From contig NZ_CP108032.1 in assembly GCF_036169555.1 (NCBI RefSeq), positions 7,936,001 to 8,000,000 of the forward strand: DNA of 64,000 bases, read 5' to 3'. The translations under genes and the position numbers were made by a program. The stretch comes from Streptomyces sp. NBC_00306. Its GTDB lineage: Bacteria > Actinomycetota > Actinomycetes > Streptomycetales > Streptomycetaceae. Positions 17,904-26,908 of this stretch are shown piece after piece (the stretch's first letter is position 1; every line of letters starts with the position of its first letter). The notes below the pieces were generated by a model. It worked only from the letters and a program-made list of their open reading frames with translations. It had not been told where the DNA came from and ran no database searches.

Positions 17904-17944
17904 TCATCTGATGAATCTGCCGGATGTGCAGAAGTCATTTGATG
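17904..17944. promoter_or_regulatory. Probable FadR/GntR operator pair in divergent promoter
   Basis: TCATCTGATGA (17904-17914) is a perfect odd-centred palindrome. TCATTTGATG (17935-17944) is a near copy 31 bases on, about three helical turns. They lie in the 226-base gap between the divergent PLP enzyme and the FadR-type regulator. Local autoregulation plus control of the operon is the expected arrangement. Confidence 0.6.
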
Positions 17945-18008
17945 TCTCGCCTCGGTACAGTGCAGCGGGGACACGGCCACGGAGCCGGCCCGTCAGGGGA
18001 GGAGACCG

Positions 18009-18710
18009 ATGTCCGCAGTAGACAGGGCCTTTCACGGCCTACGGCACATGATCGGCACTGGGCGCCTCGGCGCGGGTGAGCGCCTTCCGCCCGAGGGCGA
18101 TCTCTGCGAGGAACTGGGGGTTTCTCGCGGCTCGTTGCGTGAGGCCGTGCGGATGCTTGCGGCCCTGGGCGTCATCGAAGCCCGGCACGGCTCCGGCACC
18201 TACGTTTCCCAGCTGAGGCCTGAGGACGTCATCGGCAGTCTCTCCCTGACCCTCGAACTGCTGCCGCTGACCGGGCTCTTGGAGGTCTACGAGATCCGGC
18301 GGGTCCTGGAGGCCCATGTCGCCTCCCAGGCCGCCGCACGGTCCACGCCGGAGACGGTGGCTGCCCTCTTCGCGCTCATCGAGACGATGGAGGCCACCGA
18401 CGACCCCACCGAGGCGTCGGAGCTCGACCACCGTTTCCACGCGGAGGTCGCCCGGATCGGCGGCAACCCGACGCTCGCGTCCCTGCTGTCGGTCTTCCGC
18501 GCCCGCTCGCGCAAGTACCAGGTCTTCACCCTTCCCGAGGGGCCGGAACTGCGCCGCAAGAGCGACGAGGACCACCGGATCCTCGCAACGGCCATCGCCG
18601 ACCACGACCCGGTCGCAGCCGCGGGCGCGGCTCAGGCTCACGTTGCCCAGACGGAACGGTGGCTACGGGCGTTCATGCCCCCGGTGGAGGAGGACGTGGA
18701 CGCGGATTGA
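18009..18710 (+). CDS. GntR-family (FadR subgroup) transcriptional regulator
   Basis: This 233-residue regulator has an N-terminal winged helix (RLPPEGDLCEELGVSRGSLR, then IEARHGSGTYVS) and a C-terminal FCD domain. The metal- or ligand-binding histidines sit in ELDHRFHAEVA and DEDHRILATAI. The FCD spacing (D/H-x3-H, later H and H) suggests it binds a carboxylate ligand through a metal. It is divergent from the PLP enzyme/ABC importer operon, with two palindromic sites between them, so it most likely represses that operon and itself. GGGGAGGAG just before the ATG is a strong ribosome binding site. Confidence 0.9.
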   Translation: MSAVDRAFHGLRHMIGTGRLGAGERLPPEGDLCEELGVSRGSLREAVRMLAALGVIEARHGSGTYVSQLRPEDVIGSLSLTLELLPLTGLLEVYEIRRVLEAHVASQAAARSTPETVAALFALIETMEATDDPTEASELDHRFHAEVARIGGNPTLASLLSVFRARSRKYQVFTLPEGPELRRKSDEDHRILATAIADHDPVAAAGAAQAHVAQTERWLRAFMPPVEEDVDAD

Positions 18711-18936
18711 GGGCGCGCCGCGCCCGGGCCTCTCCGAAGAACCCCGTAGAGATGAACGCCGGCAGCTACGCCCAACACCAACCCGCTCACCAGATCGGCC
18801 CCGAACGGCCGCTCGGCCCGACGGACCCATCTGCGGAGCGAGCCACGACCACGACCGCGGGCCGACGAACGCGGCTCGACCGCCGACGACGCCCTCAAGA
18901 ACGGCACGGGGGCCCAGCACGCAAAGGTTTCTCGGT

Positions 18937-19491
18937 ATGAACTTCGCCGTGTCCCCGGACGAAGTGCGCTCCGCGTTCGGGCTGACGGGTGTCGTCTACT
19001 TCCCCCGCTGCAGTGGCCCGCACAACCAGCTCAACGACCGCGCGGCGCGCTTCCTGAGCAGCATCGGCCTACCGGACACCGAATGGTTCATGTCCAAAGC
19101 CGGCCTCCGCGCCGAGGACTCCATCAACCTCACCGAGTGGTACGGCGACAGGGGGACGGTGCCCAAGGAGTGCCACGACTGGCTGGTGCTGGGCATGTTC
19201 GCCGACACCGTGCTCGCGCTCGCGCCGGCCACGGGCACGGTTTACGCCCTCGGCGACGGTGAGACGCAGCTCGTCCACACGGCGCTCCACCGTGACGTCG
19301 AATCGCTCGTCCACTCTCTGACCAAGTTCCGGATCCTCCAGCAGGAACTGGAAGCCAGTGACGGCGAAGACGTGGAGCAACGCGTGGACGCACTCCGTGC
19401 CGAGATCACTGAGTTCGATCCTCTGCCTTTCCAGGACGAGGGCTCGCAGTGGCACCTGACCTTCGAGGAAGTCATCGACGGCATCTGGTAG
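18937..19491 (+). CDS. SUKH-4-like immunity protein, orphan
   Basis: The product has 184 residues. Its pattern resembles SUKH-4-type proteins: an N-terminal acidic segment, GLPDTEWFMS, a central WLVLGMFADTVLALAPATGTVYAL strand pair, and a C-terminal acidic tail ending QWHLTFEEVIDGIW. SUKH proteins usually neutralise secreted polymorphic toxins. No toxin or secretion gene is visible next to it. The 225 bases upstream contain no convincing open frame but could be a decayed toxin end. The start ATG 18937 has AAAGG upstream. Longer frames starting at 18316 run through the FadR gene and are rejected. The family call comes from pattern recognition and is moderately sure. Confidence 0.6.
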   Translation: MNFAVSPDEVRSAFGLTGVVYFPRCSGPHNQLNDRAARFLSSIGLPDTEWFMSKAGLRAEDSINLTEWYGDRGTVPKECHDWLVLGMFADTVLALAPATGTVYALGDGETQLVHTALHRDVESLVHSLTKFRILQQELEASDGEDVEQRVDALRAEITEFDPLPFQDEGSQWHLTFEEVIDGIW

Positions 19492-19900
19492 CGAGAAGAC
19501 TGTCTGGTGCGGCACGCGTTGCGTGACCTGCCGCTTGGCAGATGGAGCGGTCTCGCCTCAAGGTTGCCCCGGGCTGTTGCTGTGGCCGCACTGCCGCGAG
19601 GGCGTCCAGACGGCGGGCCGACCCGCTAATCAGCCAAGGTCTCGCCGGGCTCGCCCCCGCCCCTGTCGGCATCGAGACGGGCAAGGGCCGTCACTGGGGT
19701 GTGCCGGTCGGCGCGACGGCGCAACACTGCGGGCGATGAGGAAGCGGAGCTGGGTGGTGGTCCTTGTGTGGCAGCGTGGCGCGGAGTTGGGCTGACGATC
19801 GGTTGTGATGATCAGCTGCTGTCCAGGGCCGCCAATGAGCACTTTGGGTGATTTGGCCGTGATGGGGTATCTCCAGCGGTGAGGAAACGTTGGTGCCTGC
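19492..19900. other. Intergenic region without visible genes
   Basis: About 400 bases between the SUKH-like gene and the next open frame. Short frames on both strands lack ribosome binding sites and family resemblance. No repeat or RNA structure stands out. Confidence 0.5.
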
Positions 19901-20587
19901 GTGGAGCCACGTGAACTATGGGAACGCAACACGCTTCTGGCTGAGGCGTTCTGCAGTACGAATGATCGAGTGCGTGAGGCGCAGGCGGTGATGGATGAGG
20001 CGCTAGCCAGCCGGACGAGGGCATTGGCCGCGTTTGCCGTGACTGTCGGCAGTGACGGGGCGGTGGCCGACCTGATGGGGCTGAACGAACGCGAGGTACG
20101 CATCGCACGTCGCACGGTCGGCAAGGAGGACGCCCGCGCCGTCGCCGACCACTTGCTCAGCCCTCTGACAGAAGCGCCCACCCCGCTGGTGCCGCCCGTC
20201 CCGGATCCCGTATGGGAGCCGCACGCCGACACAGTGCCCGCCCATGTGCCCCATCCGCGCCCGGAAGCCGTAACGCCAGCCCATCCGCCCGTGGAAAGTG
20301 GCGTTTCGGATGCCCCGGTGTCCTGGACACCTGGAATGGACTCCGTATTGCAGTGGAGTTGCCAATCCGGCCTTGATCTTCAGACCGTGGCGGAAGAACT
20401 CGGCCTGAACTCCAAAGACCTGCTTCTGCGAGCACAGATGCTCGCCGCCGAAGGACGCCTGATGCCGAATACGCCGGCGTACGACGCGAACCGTGCCGGC
20501 CGCCACCGCCGACACGGCTCCATGCACTACACCTCTGTCCCGGACAGCCCCGAGACCTTGTACAGCTCGCCAGGCCACTACGGCTGA
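19901..20587 (+). CDS. Hypothetical protein with two helix-turn-helix-like segments
   Basis: This 228-residue hypothetical protein starts from a GTG. The N-terminal half is helical and contains a sequence like a small helix-turn-helix (DGAVADLMGLNEREVRIARR). A Pro-rich linker covers residues 90-140. The C-terminal part has a second helix-turn-helix-like stretch (GLDLQTVAEELGLNSKDLLL), followed by a basic, His-rich tail. This is consistent with a two-headed DNA-binding or adaptor protein, but no known family is recognised. The gene stands alone between non-coding stretches. Confidence 0.6.
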   Translation: MEPRELWERNTLLAEAFCSTNDRVREAQAVMDEALASRTRALAAFAVTVGSDGAVADLMGLNEREVRIARRTVGKEDARAVADHLLSPLTEAPTPLVPPVPDPVWEPHADTVPAHVPHPRPEAVTPAHPPVESGVSDAPVSWTPGMDSVLQWSCQSGLDLQTVAEELGLNSKDLLLRAQMLAAEGRLMPNTPAYDANRAGRHRRHGSMHYTSVPDSPETLYSSPGHYG

Positions 20588-21718
20588 ACTTGGTGAAGTC
20601 CCCGGGTATTTCGGGTGCAAGCCCGGTGTGCTCGTGTCCGTCGAGCGTGATGGGAGAAGGGGGAGGCATCCGGATTCCGCCGCTGGCGGGGAGCGGGGCC
20701 GTCAGCGCCGGCAGCTGATCGGTGGGGAGGCCGCCCATGGGGCACCATCCGGCGCCGGCGCCTTCCACTGAAGTGCCTCCCACCCCGGCGCGCCACTACC
20801 TCATCGCCCGCCCGAACAGCGGCGCCGGACCGGGGGAGCGGGCACGGCCCATTGCCGGTGGGCCGTCGCTTGCTCCGGCAGCCTCCCGACGTTGGCGTTG
20901 TGCGCTGCTTGTGGTCGTCCGGGCACGGTGGCACGTCGTCCGCGGCATCCGGGACGCCGTGCGGCGGGAAGCCACCTGAGAGAGTGGAGGCGGAGCCTGC
21001 ATGTCCTTGTTCGGGAACCCGACGGGCAGACGCGCTATCCCGCTGCCCGGAAGCACGTGGAGGTGAGCGACATGGGGACCATCGTCTTCGACGCGCGGAT
21101 CGCGGCTCATCACTTCAGCGACCCCCTGCCGAGACCTCACGGTCTGCCGGACGACAACGGTCGTCGAGCCCACCGCACGGATGCCGGCCGGTGAGGAAAC
21201 AGACCTTCCTCCGCGGGGGCAGCGGGCGGGCGCTACGGCCCCCACTCGCCGGCTTTGCGCCCACCCTGAAAGGAGCGCGGCCACGTGAGGCACATCGAGA
21301 CCCGGACACAGCAAACGGCAGGCCGGGTTACGGATCATCGCGCACATGCCCGAAGCCACCCGAGCGGTCGCGGAAGCCCTCCGCGGCGGCTTCGCCCGAA
21401 CCGAACAGCGCAGCTATCCCGGCCTCGACGGCGACACACGCCTCCACCTCACCGTGGACACGGCAACCCCCGCCGGCCCCGCCCGCACCTGGCTGGCCGC
21501 CAGCCGGACCTCCGTCCGCGTCGCAGCCCACTCCGACGAGACCTGAGCCCCGACGTAACGCGGCAACGATCTGCTCAGAGCGCGACTGGCTGACGCTTCC
21601 GGTCGCCTCGACCTCGGGACATGACTTTCACCGTCCAAGCGCGGGCCCGGGAACGGCACTTCGAGCCGTAGCGGGCGCTGCGGCCGAGGCCCGGTAGCGA
21701 CCCGGTCGGGCTGGTCCC
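20588..21718. other. Long region without convincing genes
   Basis: About 1.1 kb with only short, overlapping frames. The least unlikely candidate is 21346-21546 (+, 66 residues), which has no clear ribosome binding site or family. The base composition remains GC-rich. The stretch may be decayed genes between two functional blocks. Confidence 0.45.
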
Positions 21719-22750
21719 TCATGCCAATGCGTTCACTGCGGCTGCGAAGACCCGTGGCAGGCGTTCGGCCGTGGGCACGATGTGCGGTGCGAGCGCGGGT
21801 TGTTGTCGGGCCCGCACCAAGAGTTGGGTCAGCAGGCGGTGGCGGCGGGTCGCGGCTTTCCAGTCGGTCTCGTAGCGCCACGGCGTGCCTCGGCGCACGT
21901 TGTGGACCAGGGCTTCGGCGCCGGCGAAGGCGAGGGAAATGCCTTCGCCCGTGAGCGCGTCGATGTATCCGGCGGCGTCGCCCACGAGCAGTACCCGGCC
22001 CCGAAATCTGGCGCGGGCGGTTTGGCGCAGCGGCCCCGCGCCTCTCACCACGGTCGCGGCCGCTTCAGCGGGGAGGCGGGCGGCGAGCTCGGGGAAGTGA
22101 GCCAGCTGGGTGTCGAAGGGGGCCCGATGGGCGGTCAGCAGGGCGACACCCACGAGTTCGGGGCCGAGCGGGGTGACGTACGCCTCCGCATGCGGTCCCC
22201 AGTGCACCTCGACATACGCAGACCAGGGGGGCACAGCGTAGTGACGGCGCAGCCCGTACCGGGGTGTCCCGGAGGGCTGCGCTGCCAGGCCGACGGAGCG
22301 GCGCACCGGTGAGTGCAGTCCGTCGGCGCCCACCAGCCACTTGGCGCGAAGACCTGTGCCGGGGACGGAAACACCTGTGGTGTCTTGCTGTACGTCCTCC
22401 ACTCGCACGGGCAGTACAGGCACACCCTCCTTGAGAACGGCCTGGTGCAGTGCGCTGTGCAGGCTGGTGCGGCGCACACCGAGGCCGGGGCCTTGGCGGA
22501 ACGATGCCTGAACCCTGCGTGTGCCCTGGACATAGCGGATGCCGGTGATGGGGTGTCCGGCGACCTGAAGACCGAGGGTGGTGAGGGCGTGGACGGCGCC
22601 GGGCATGAGCCCCTCGCCGCACGCTTTGTCGACCGGCCCCTGACGTGGCTCTGCGATGACGGTGTCGAGACCGGCGCGCGCGGCGTACAGGGCGGTCGCC
22701 AGTCCTGCCGGTCCGCCCCCCGCGATCAGCAGGTCGTGGCCGCCGTTCAC
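21719..22750 (-). CDS. srsC: FAD-dependent hydroxylase of alkylresorcinol operon (SrsC-like)
   Basis: This 343-residue flavoprotein belongs to the geranylgeranyl reductase/aromatic hydroxylase group. The N-terminal FAD-binding motif is IAGGGPAGLATALYAARAG, and the second FAD motif is LLVGDAAGYIDALTGEGI. Starting from GTG 22750, it overlaps the stop of the methyltransferase gene (GTGA). In the srsABC operon of Streptomyces griseus the equivalent enzyme hydroxylates the alkylresorcinol to a quinol that becomes a phenolic lipid or benzoquinone. The same gene order here makes that role likely. Longer upstream frame extension runs through the methyltransferase gene and is not used. Confidence 0.8.
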   Translation of the reverse strand: MNGGHDLLIAGGGPAGLATALYAARAGLDTVIAEPRQGPVDKACGEGLMPGAVHALTTLGLQVAGHPITGIRYVQGTRRVQASFRQGPGLGVRRTSLHSALHQAVLKEGVPVLPVRVEDVQQDTTGVSVPGTGLRAKWLVGADGLHSPVRRSVGLAAQPSGTPRYGLRRHYAVPPWSAYVEVHWGPHAEAYVTPLGPELVGVALLTAHRAPFDTQLAHFPELAARLPAEAAATVVRGAGPLRQTARARFRGRVLLVGDAAGYIDALTGEGISLAFAGAEALVHNVRRGTPWRYETDWKAATRRHRLLTQLLVRARQQPALAPHIVPTAERLPRVFAAAVNALA

Positions 22751-23262
22751 GCGGGCAACGCCTGTGCGAGGGCTGTGTTCTCGCAGCGGAGACGGACCGT
22801 GAGCAGCATGGCGTTGGCCAAAGTGAACGCTGTCGCGGTCAGCCATGCGGAGTGAACCAGGGGTAGGGCGGCGATCTCCACCACGACGGCGACGTAGTTG
22901 GGGTGACGTAGGAAGCGGTAGGGGCCGGCGCTGATCAGACGCGCTCCGGGAACGACGATGACGCGGGTGTTCCAGTACGGCCCGAGTGTGGTGATGCACC
23001 ACCAGCGCAGTGCCTGGGCCAGCAGGGTCAGCGCCAGCATGGACCATCCCAGGGCGGGGAGGAACGGGCGGTGGGCGAGGATGGGTTCGAGGAGACAGCA
23101 CACGAGCAGGCCCGTGTGCAGGGCGACCATGACCGGGTAGTGGCCGCGGCCGTACTCCACACCGGCGCGAGCCAGGGTCCATTCCCCGTTGCGCCGGGCG
23201 ACGACGAGTTCGGCGACACGTTCGACGGCGACGGCCAGGACAAGAAGCGTGTACCAGTTCAT
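22747..23262 (-). CDS. srsB: Isoprenylcysteine-methyltransferase-like O-methyltransferase (SrsB-like)
   Basis: This small integral membrane protein of 171 residues resembles the ICMT/phospholipid methyltransferase family. It has several hydrophobic helices and a C-terminal motif, AGPYRFLRHPNYVAVVVEI, that binds S-adenosylmethionine. In srs-type operons this enzyme methylates the alkylresorcinol phenol. It lies eight bases after the PKS gene and overlaps the hydroxylase gene, all leftward, so the three form one transcript. ATG 23262 is chosen because the frame upstream runs only through the PKS gene. Confidence 0.8.
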   Translation of the reverse strand: MNWYTLLVLAVAVERVAELVVARRNGEWTLARAGVEYGRGHYPVMVALHTGLLVCCLLEPILAHRPFLPALGWSMLALTLLAQALRWWCITTLGPYWNTRVIVVPGARLISAGPYRFLRHPNYVAVVVEIAALPLVHSAWLTATAFTLANAMLLTVRLRCENTALAQALPA

Positions 23263-23270
23263 ATGGCCGC

Positions 23271-24425
23271 TCACCAGCGCAGCAGGACGAGTTCGGAGCA
23301 GAACCCGGGGCCCATCGCCATCAGCAGGCCCCATGCACCGGGCTCCGGCCGACGGAACTGCCAGGTGTTCTGCAGGATGTGCAGCACGGAGACGGACGAC
23401 ATGTTCCCTACCGTCGCGAGTGAGTGCCACGCGCTGTCCAGGGCGTCGTCGGGCAGGCCGAGGGTGTCGGTCACCGCGGAGAGCACCTTGGGGCCTCCGG
23501 GATGGCACAGCCAGGTCTCGATGTCGTCGACGGTGAGGCCGTGTTCACCCAGGAACGCGCGCAGGTGCAGGCCGAAGTGGTCCCGCACGATGCCAGGGAC
23601 ACCGGCGTCGATCACGACGCGGAACCCGCTGGCGCCGATGTCCCATCCCAGGAGCTGTTCCGTGTCCGGATACAGCCGACTGCACGTCGCGACCACTGAG
23701 GGTCCGGCGTTGCCCGGCTCGGTGGCGGGGCCGTCGGCGCAGTCGCTTCCGCGTGCGACGAGCGCTGCCGCGCCGTCGCCGAACAAGGCGCCGGCGATGA
23801 GGTTGGCGGGGGAGTGGTCACGCTGTTGGAGCGTCAGCGAGCACAGCTCGACGGTGAGGAGTACGGCGGTGTCGTCGGGATGGCCTCGCAGATAGTCGTG
23901 AACCCGGGACAGCCCGGCTGCCCCAGCAACGCACCCCAGCCCGAACACCGGCAGCCTCTTGATGTCGGGCCGCAGCCCCACGCGTCCGGCGAGACGGGCA
24001 TCGAGTGACGGGGCGCCGATGCCGGTGATGGAGGCGCACACCAGCAGGTCGATGTCGGCCGGCTCGAGCCCTGCATCCTGCAGCGCGCCGGTGAGGGCTT
24101 CCTCCCCCAGTTCGAGGCCCGCAGCCATCCAGGCGTCGTTGCTCTGACCGAAGTCGCGGAGGTCGGAGTATCGCTCGATCGGCAGGGTGAGGTGGCGCGT
24201 GCGTACGCCGGCGGAGGCGTGAAGGCGGCGCAGCACAGCGCGGTCTGCCCCCGGGGGCAGACACAGGTCACCGATCGGTTCCGTGAGGTCGTCCTGCGCG
24301 TAACGGTGCGGCGGCAGTGCGGTGCGGACGGCGGCGATCTTGGTGGCCTTGGCGGGCGTGGTCGGCCGGGGCGGCGCGGTACGGACGGAGAAGGCATCAG
24401 CGCCGGTGATGACGGGGACACGCAT
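23271..24425 (-). CDS. srsA: Type III polyketide synthase (alkylresorcinol/alkylpyrone synthase, SrsA-like)
   Basis: This 384-residue chalcone-synthase-fold enzyme has the Cys-His-Asn triad. The nucleophile is in FGLGCVAGAAG (Cys165), the histidine in LCHPGGPK, and the asparagine in ATVGNMSSVSVLHIL. Family members condense malonyl-CoA (and methylmalonyl-CoA) onto a fatty acyl starter and make alkylresorcinols or pyrones. GAGGAAGG lies about ten bases before ATG 24425. A TATAAG -10-like hexamer further up places transcription start near 24448, which argues against the alternative ATG at 24452. It is the first gene of the operon with the methyltransferase and the flavoprotein. Confidence 0.92.
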   Translation of the reverse strand: MRVPVITGADAFSVRTAPPRPTTPAKATKIAAVRTALPPHRYAQDDLTEPIGDLCLPPGADRAVLRRLHASAGVRTRHLTLPIERYSDLRDFGQSNDAWMAAGLELGEEALTGALQDAGLEPADIDLLVCASITGIGAPSLDARLAGRVGLRPDIKRLPVFGLGCVAGAAGLSRVHDYLRGHPDDTAVLLTVELCSLTLQQRDHSPANLIAGALFGDGAAALVARGSDCADGPATEPGNAGPSVVATCSRLYPDTEQLLGWDIGASGFRVVIDAGVPGIVRDHFGLHLRAFLGEHGLTVDDIETWLCHPGGPKVLSAVTDTLGLPDDALDSAWHSLATVGNMSSVSVLHILQNTWQFRRPEPGAWGLLMAMGPGFCSELVLLRW

Positions 24426-24454
24426 GTCGGTAATGCCTTCCTCGGGGCACATGA

Positions 24455-24460
24455 CTTATA
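24455..24460 (-). promoter_or_regulatory. -10-like hexamer TATAAG for the PKS operon
   Basis: TATAAG on the minus strand, about 30 bases upstream of the PKS ATG at 24425. It lies ten bases from the UbiA start on the other strand, so the two divergent promoters overlap heavily. No good -35 box was found. Confidence 0.4.
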
Positions 24461-24469
24461 CCTGCACTC

Positions 24470-25330
24470 GTGTCTCTACACCCGTCCGAGGCCCTTGCCC
24501 CCACGACACACCGCATCCCGGCGCTGCTGCGCTCCTGCCACCTGGAGCCGGCGCTGGCCGTGACCGTCTTCGTGACCGCGCTGGCCCTGGCCTCCGGCCG
24601 CGGGCCGGCGGGTTCGACGGCGGTAGCAGCAGCGGTACTGGCCGGTCAGCTTTCCGTCGGCTGGTGCAACGACGCGGTCGACGCACGACGCGACACCCTC
24701 TGCAGTCGCCGTGACAAGCCGGTGGCCGTCGGTGAACTGCCGCGCCGGGTGGTGGCTGTTGCGGCCGGCACGGCGCTGGCGCTGTGCGTGCCGCTGTCTC
24801 TGCTCAGCGGCGCGGCCGCGGGCGCGGTGCATCTGGTCGGCACGGCAGCCGCCTGGGCGTACAACCTGCGGTTGAAGAACACCGTGCTCTCCCCGCTGCC
24901 GTACGCCGTGGGCTTCGGCTCACTGCCCGCCTTCGTCACCCTTGGTCTGCCGTCGTCCTCATGGCCGGCCTGGTGGGCTCTGGTGGCGGGCGCACTCCTG
25001 GGCGTGGGCGCGCACCTGGTGAACGTCCTTCCGGACATCGAGGACGATCTCGCGACCGGCGTGCGTGGACTGCCCCAGAGGATGGGGCGGGCAGCGTGCC
25101 GGTGGCTGAGCCCGTTTGCGATGCTGGCGGCAGTCAGTGTGCTCGTGGCCGGGCCACCCGGGCCGCTTACGGCCATGGACTGGACGCTGGCGACGGCTGC
25201 CGTGGTCATCGCCGTGTCGGGCACGGCTGTGGCCTCGGGAACGCGGAGCCGGTGGCCGTTCCGGGCGGCCATCGTGGTCGCCGGCATTGCTGTGGCTCAG
25301 CTCCTGCTGCGAGGCGCGGACATGGTCTGA
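24470..25330 (+). CDS. UbiA-family prenyltransferase
   Basis: A 286-residue membrane protein with about eight hydrophobic helices and the two Asp-rich motifs of UbiA enzymes. The first is NDAVDARRDTLCSRRD (NDxxDxxxD), which binds the prenyl diphosphate through magnesium. The second is DIEDDLATGVRGL. UbiA enzymes prenylate aromatic rings or reduced quinones. It is divergent from the type III PKS operon with only 44 bases between starts, so the alkylresorcinol or quinone product may be the acceptor. This is inferred from position. GTG 24470 is the only sensible start. Confidence 0.85.
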   Translation: MSLHPSEALAPTTHRIPALLRSCHLEPALAVTVFVTALALASGRGPAGSTAVAAAVLAGQLSVGWCNDAVDARRDTLCSRRDKPVAVGELPRRVVAVAAGTALALCVPLSLLSGAAAGAVHLVGTAAAWAYNLRLKNTVLSPLPYAVGFGSLPAFVTLGLPSSSWPAWWALVAGALLGVGAHLVNVLPDIEDDLATGVRGLPQRMGRAACRWLSPFAMLAAVSVLVAGPPGPLTAMDWTLATAAVVIAVSGTAVASGTRSRWPFRAAIVVAGIAVAQLLLRGADMV

Positions 25331-25437
25331 GCAGAACCGCACCGCAAGCTGACAGCACGACATCACGCCCGTCGACCGACCTGGGCGGCGAGTGTCTTGT
25401 CGGACTGTTTCTGACTGTTTCTGACCGCGGTCCGGTC

Positions 25438-26625
25438 CTACGGGGAAGGGGTCGGGGTCTGCTGCCTGGACTGCGCGGCTGACGGCAGGTCGAATACGTG
25501 GTCGGGGGTCACGACGGATGTGACGGCACGGCCGAGCATGGTGCTGAGAGAGTCGCCCTTGTAGTTGATGTCGGAGTTGATGAGGATCACCAACGTGGCC
25601 TTCTGGGACGGCAGCTGGACCGCGAGGGTCTCGTAGCCGGGGAGGTCGCCGTTGTGGCCGATCCAGCCGTCCACCCGCATGATGCCGAGCCCGTACGAGA
25701 CGCCCGGGTAGCCGACCGGGCGGAACTCCAGACGCTGATCCTGCGTCCGTGGGCCGAGGAGTCTTCCGTCGGCCAGGGCCGGTACCCAGGTGTGCAGGTC
25801 GTCCAGGGTGGAGATCATGGCTCCGGCTGCCCAGGCCCACGAGGGGTTCCAGTTGGTGGCCGCGGTGACGCTCTCGTCCTTCGTGAAGTCTGTGTACCCC
25901 TGGGCATACGGGTCCGGAATCCCGTTGGTCGTGGGGAACGACGTCTCCGACAGCTTCAGCGGCTGGTAGACCGCTTGCTCCAGATAGGCCCCCAGGCGCT
26001 GTCCGGTGACCTTCTCGATCACCATGCCGAGCAGGACCAGATTGGTGTTGCTGTACTCCCACTTGGTCCCGGGCGGAAAGTTGAGGGGGTGCGCGAAGGC
26101 GTAGTCGAGCAACTGCTGTGGTGTGTAGTTGCGCTGGGGGTCGGCGAGCAGGGACTGCATCCAGCTCTCGTCCTCTGAGTAGTCGAAGAGGCCGCTGCGC
26201 ATGCCGGCCAACTCGCGAAGGGTGATGCGGTCGCCCTGGGGGACACCGGCGACGTACGTGGCGATGGGATCGTCGAGCCCGACTCTTCCCTGGTCCACGA
26301 GCAGCAACAGTCCCTCGACCGTGAAGGTCTTGGTCACGCTGCCGATCCGCATGTGGAGGTCGGACGTCATCGGGGTGCCGGTCTTCGTGTCCGAGACCCC
26401 GAACGACTTCACGTACTCGCCTCGCCCGGGAATCCACAGGCCGATGGTCACGCCGGGGATGTCCGCCCGTTCCATGATCTCGGTGATCTTCTCAGCCAGC
26501 TGCTCGACGGTCGCGGCGTCGAAGTCCTCCTGCCGTGCCGCCTGCGAGGGCGCGGTGCCCGCACCCACCAGAAGGAGGGCGACGAGCGCCGTCAGGACCG
26601 TTCTCAGCATGCTGAGCCGGATCAT
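25438..26625 (-). CDS. Secreted serine hydrolase, class C beta-lactamase/D-Ala-D-Ala carboxypeptidase-like
   Basis: A 395-residue protein with an N-terminal signal peptide (hydrophobic residues 8-25, then SQAAR). The catalytic SxxK is SVTK (Ser96, Lys99) in RIGSVTKTFT. The YSN motif is in WEYSNTNLVLLG and the HxG motif in IGHNGDLPG. These define the penicillin-binding/class C beta-lactamase fold. It could be a DD-carboxypeptidase, esterase or D-aminopeptidase. The C-terminus is Gln/Thr/Pro-rich and disordered. It converges with the UbiA gene. Confidence 0.9.
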   Translation of the reverse strand: MIRLSMLRTVLTALVALLLVGAGTAPSQAARQEDFDAATVEQLAEKITEIMERADIPGVTIGLWIPGRGEYVKSFGVSDTKTGTPMTSDLHMRIGSVTKTFTVEGLLLLVDQGRVGLDDPIATYVAGVPQGDRITLRELAGMRSGLFDYSEDESWMQSLLADPQRNYTPQQLLDYAFAHPLNFPPGTKWEYSNTNLVLLGMVIEKVTGQRLGAYLEQAVYQPLKLSETSFPTTNGIPDPYAQGYTDFTKDESVTAATNWNPSWAWAAGAMISTLDDLHTWVPALADGRLLGPRTQDQRLEFRPVGYPGVSYGLGIMRVDGWIGHNGDLPGYETLAVQLPSQKATLVILINSDINYKGDSLSTMLGRAVTSVVTPDHVFDLPSAAQSRQQTPTPSP

Positions 26626-26908
26626 CCGCGGTCACCTCTGATTCATTCAGAGAACGGGTGAATCGCCATATGCGCCATGTGTGCGAGAGGTATCCATCAT
26701 AGGAATGACCGCGTCGACGAGCGAGCGCGCCGGGACCGGGGCGCCGAGGAGCCGTTACCGGTCAGGCCCCAGCACCCAGGGCTGTGGCTGGCTGGTACCT
26801 GGCCGGACCCGTACTGGGCGGCTCTGTGAGGGGCGGCGATCTTCGGCGGATGCCCGCAGATCCCATCGGTGTCATGCTGGAAGCCCCCGAATGTTGGGAG
26901 ACGACGCC

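Noticed and set aside
18740..18936. Possible toxin C-terminus upstream of the SUKH-like gene
   Set aside because: Fragments such as DALKNGTGAQHAKV in one frame are too short and match no toxin motif I can name.
20722..21546. Several short frames in the gap after the helix-turn-helix-like protein
   Set aside because: They overlap one another on both strands and none has a clear ribosome binding site or recognisable domain.
25404..25425. Short direct repeat of CTGTTTCTGA
   Set aside because: Two copies only, in the gap between convergent genes. No evident role.
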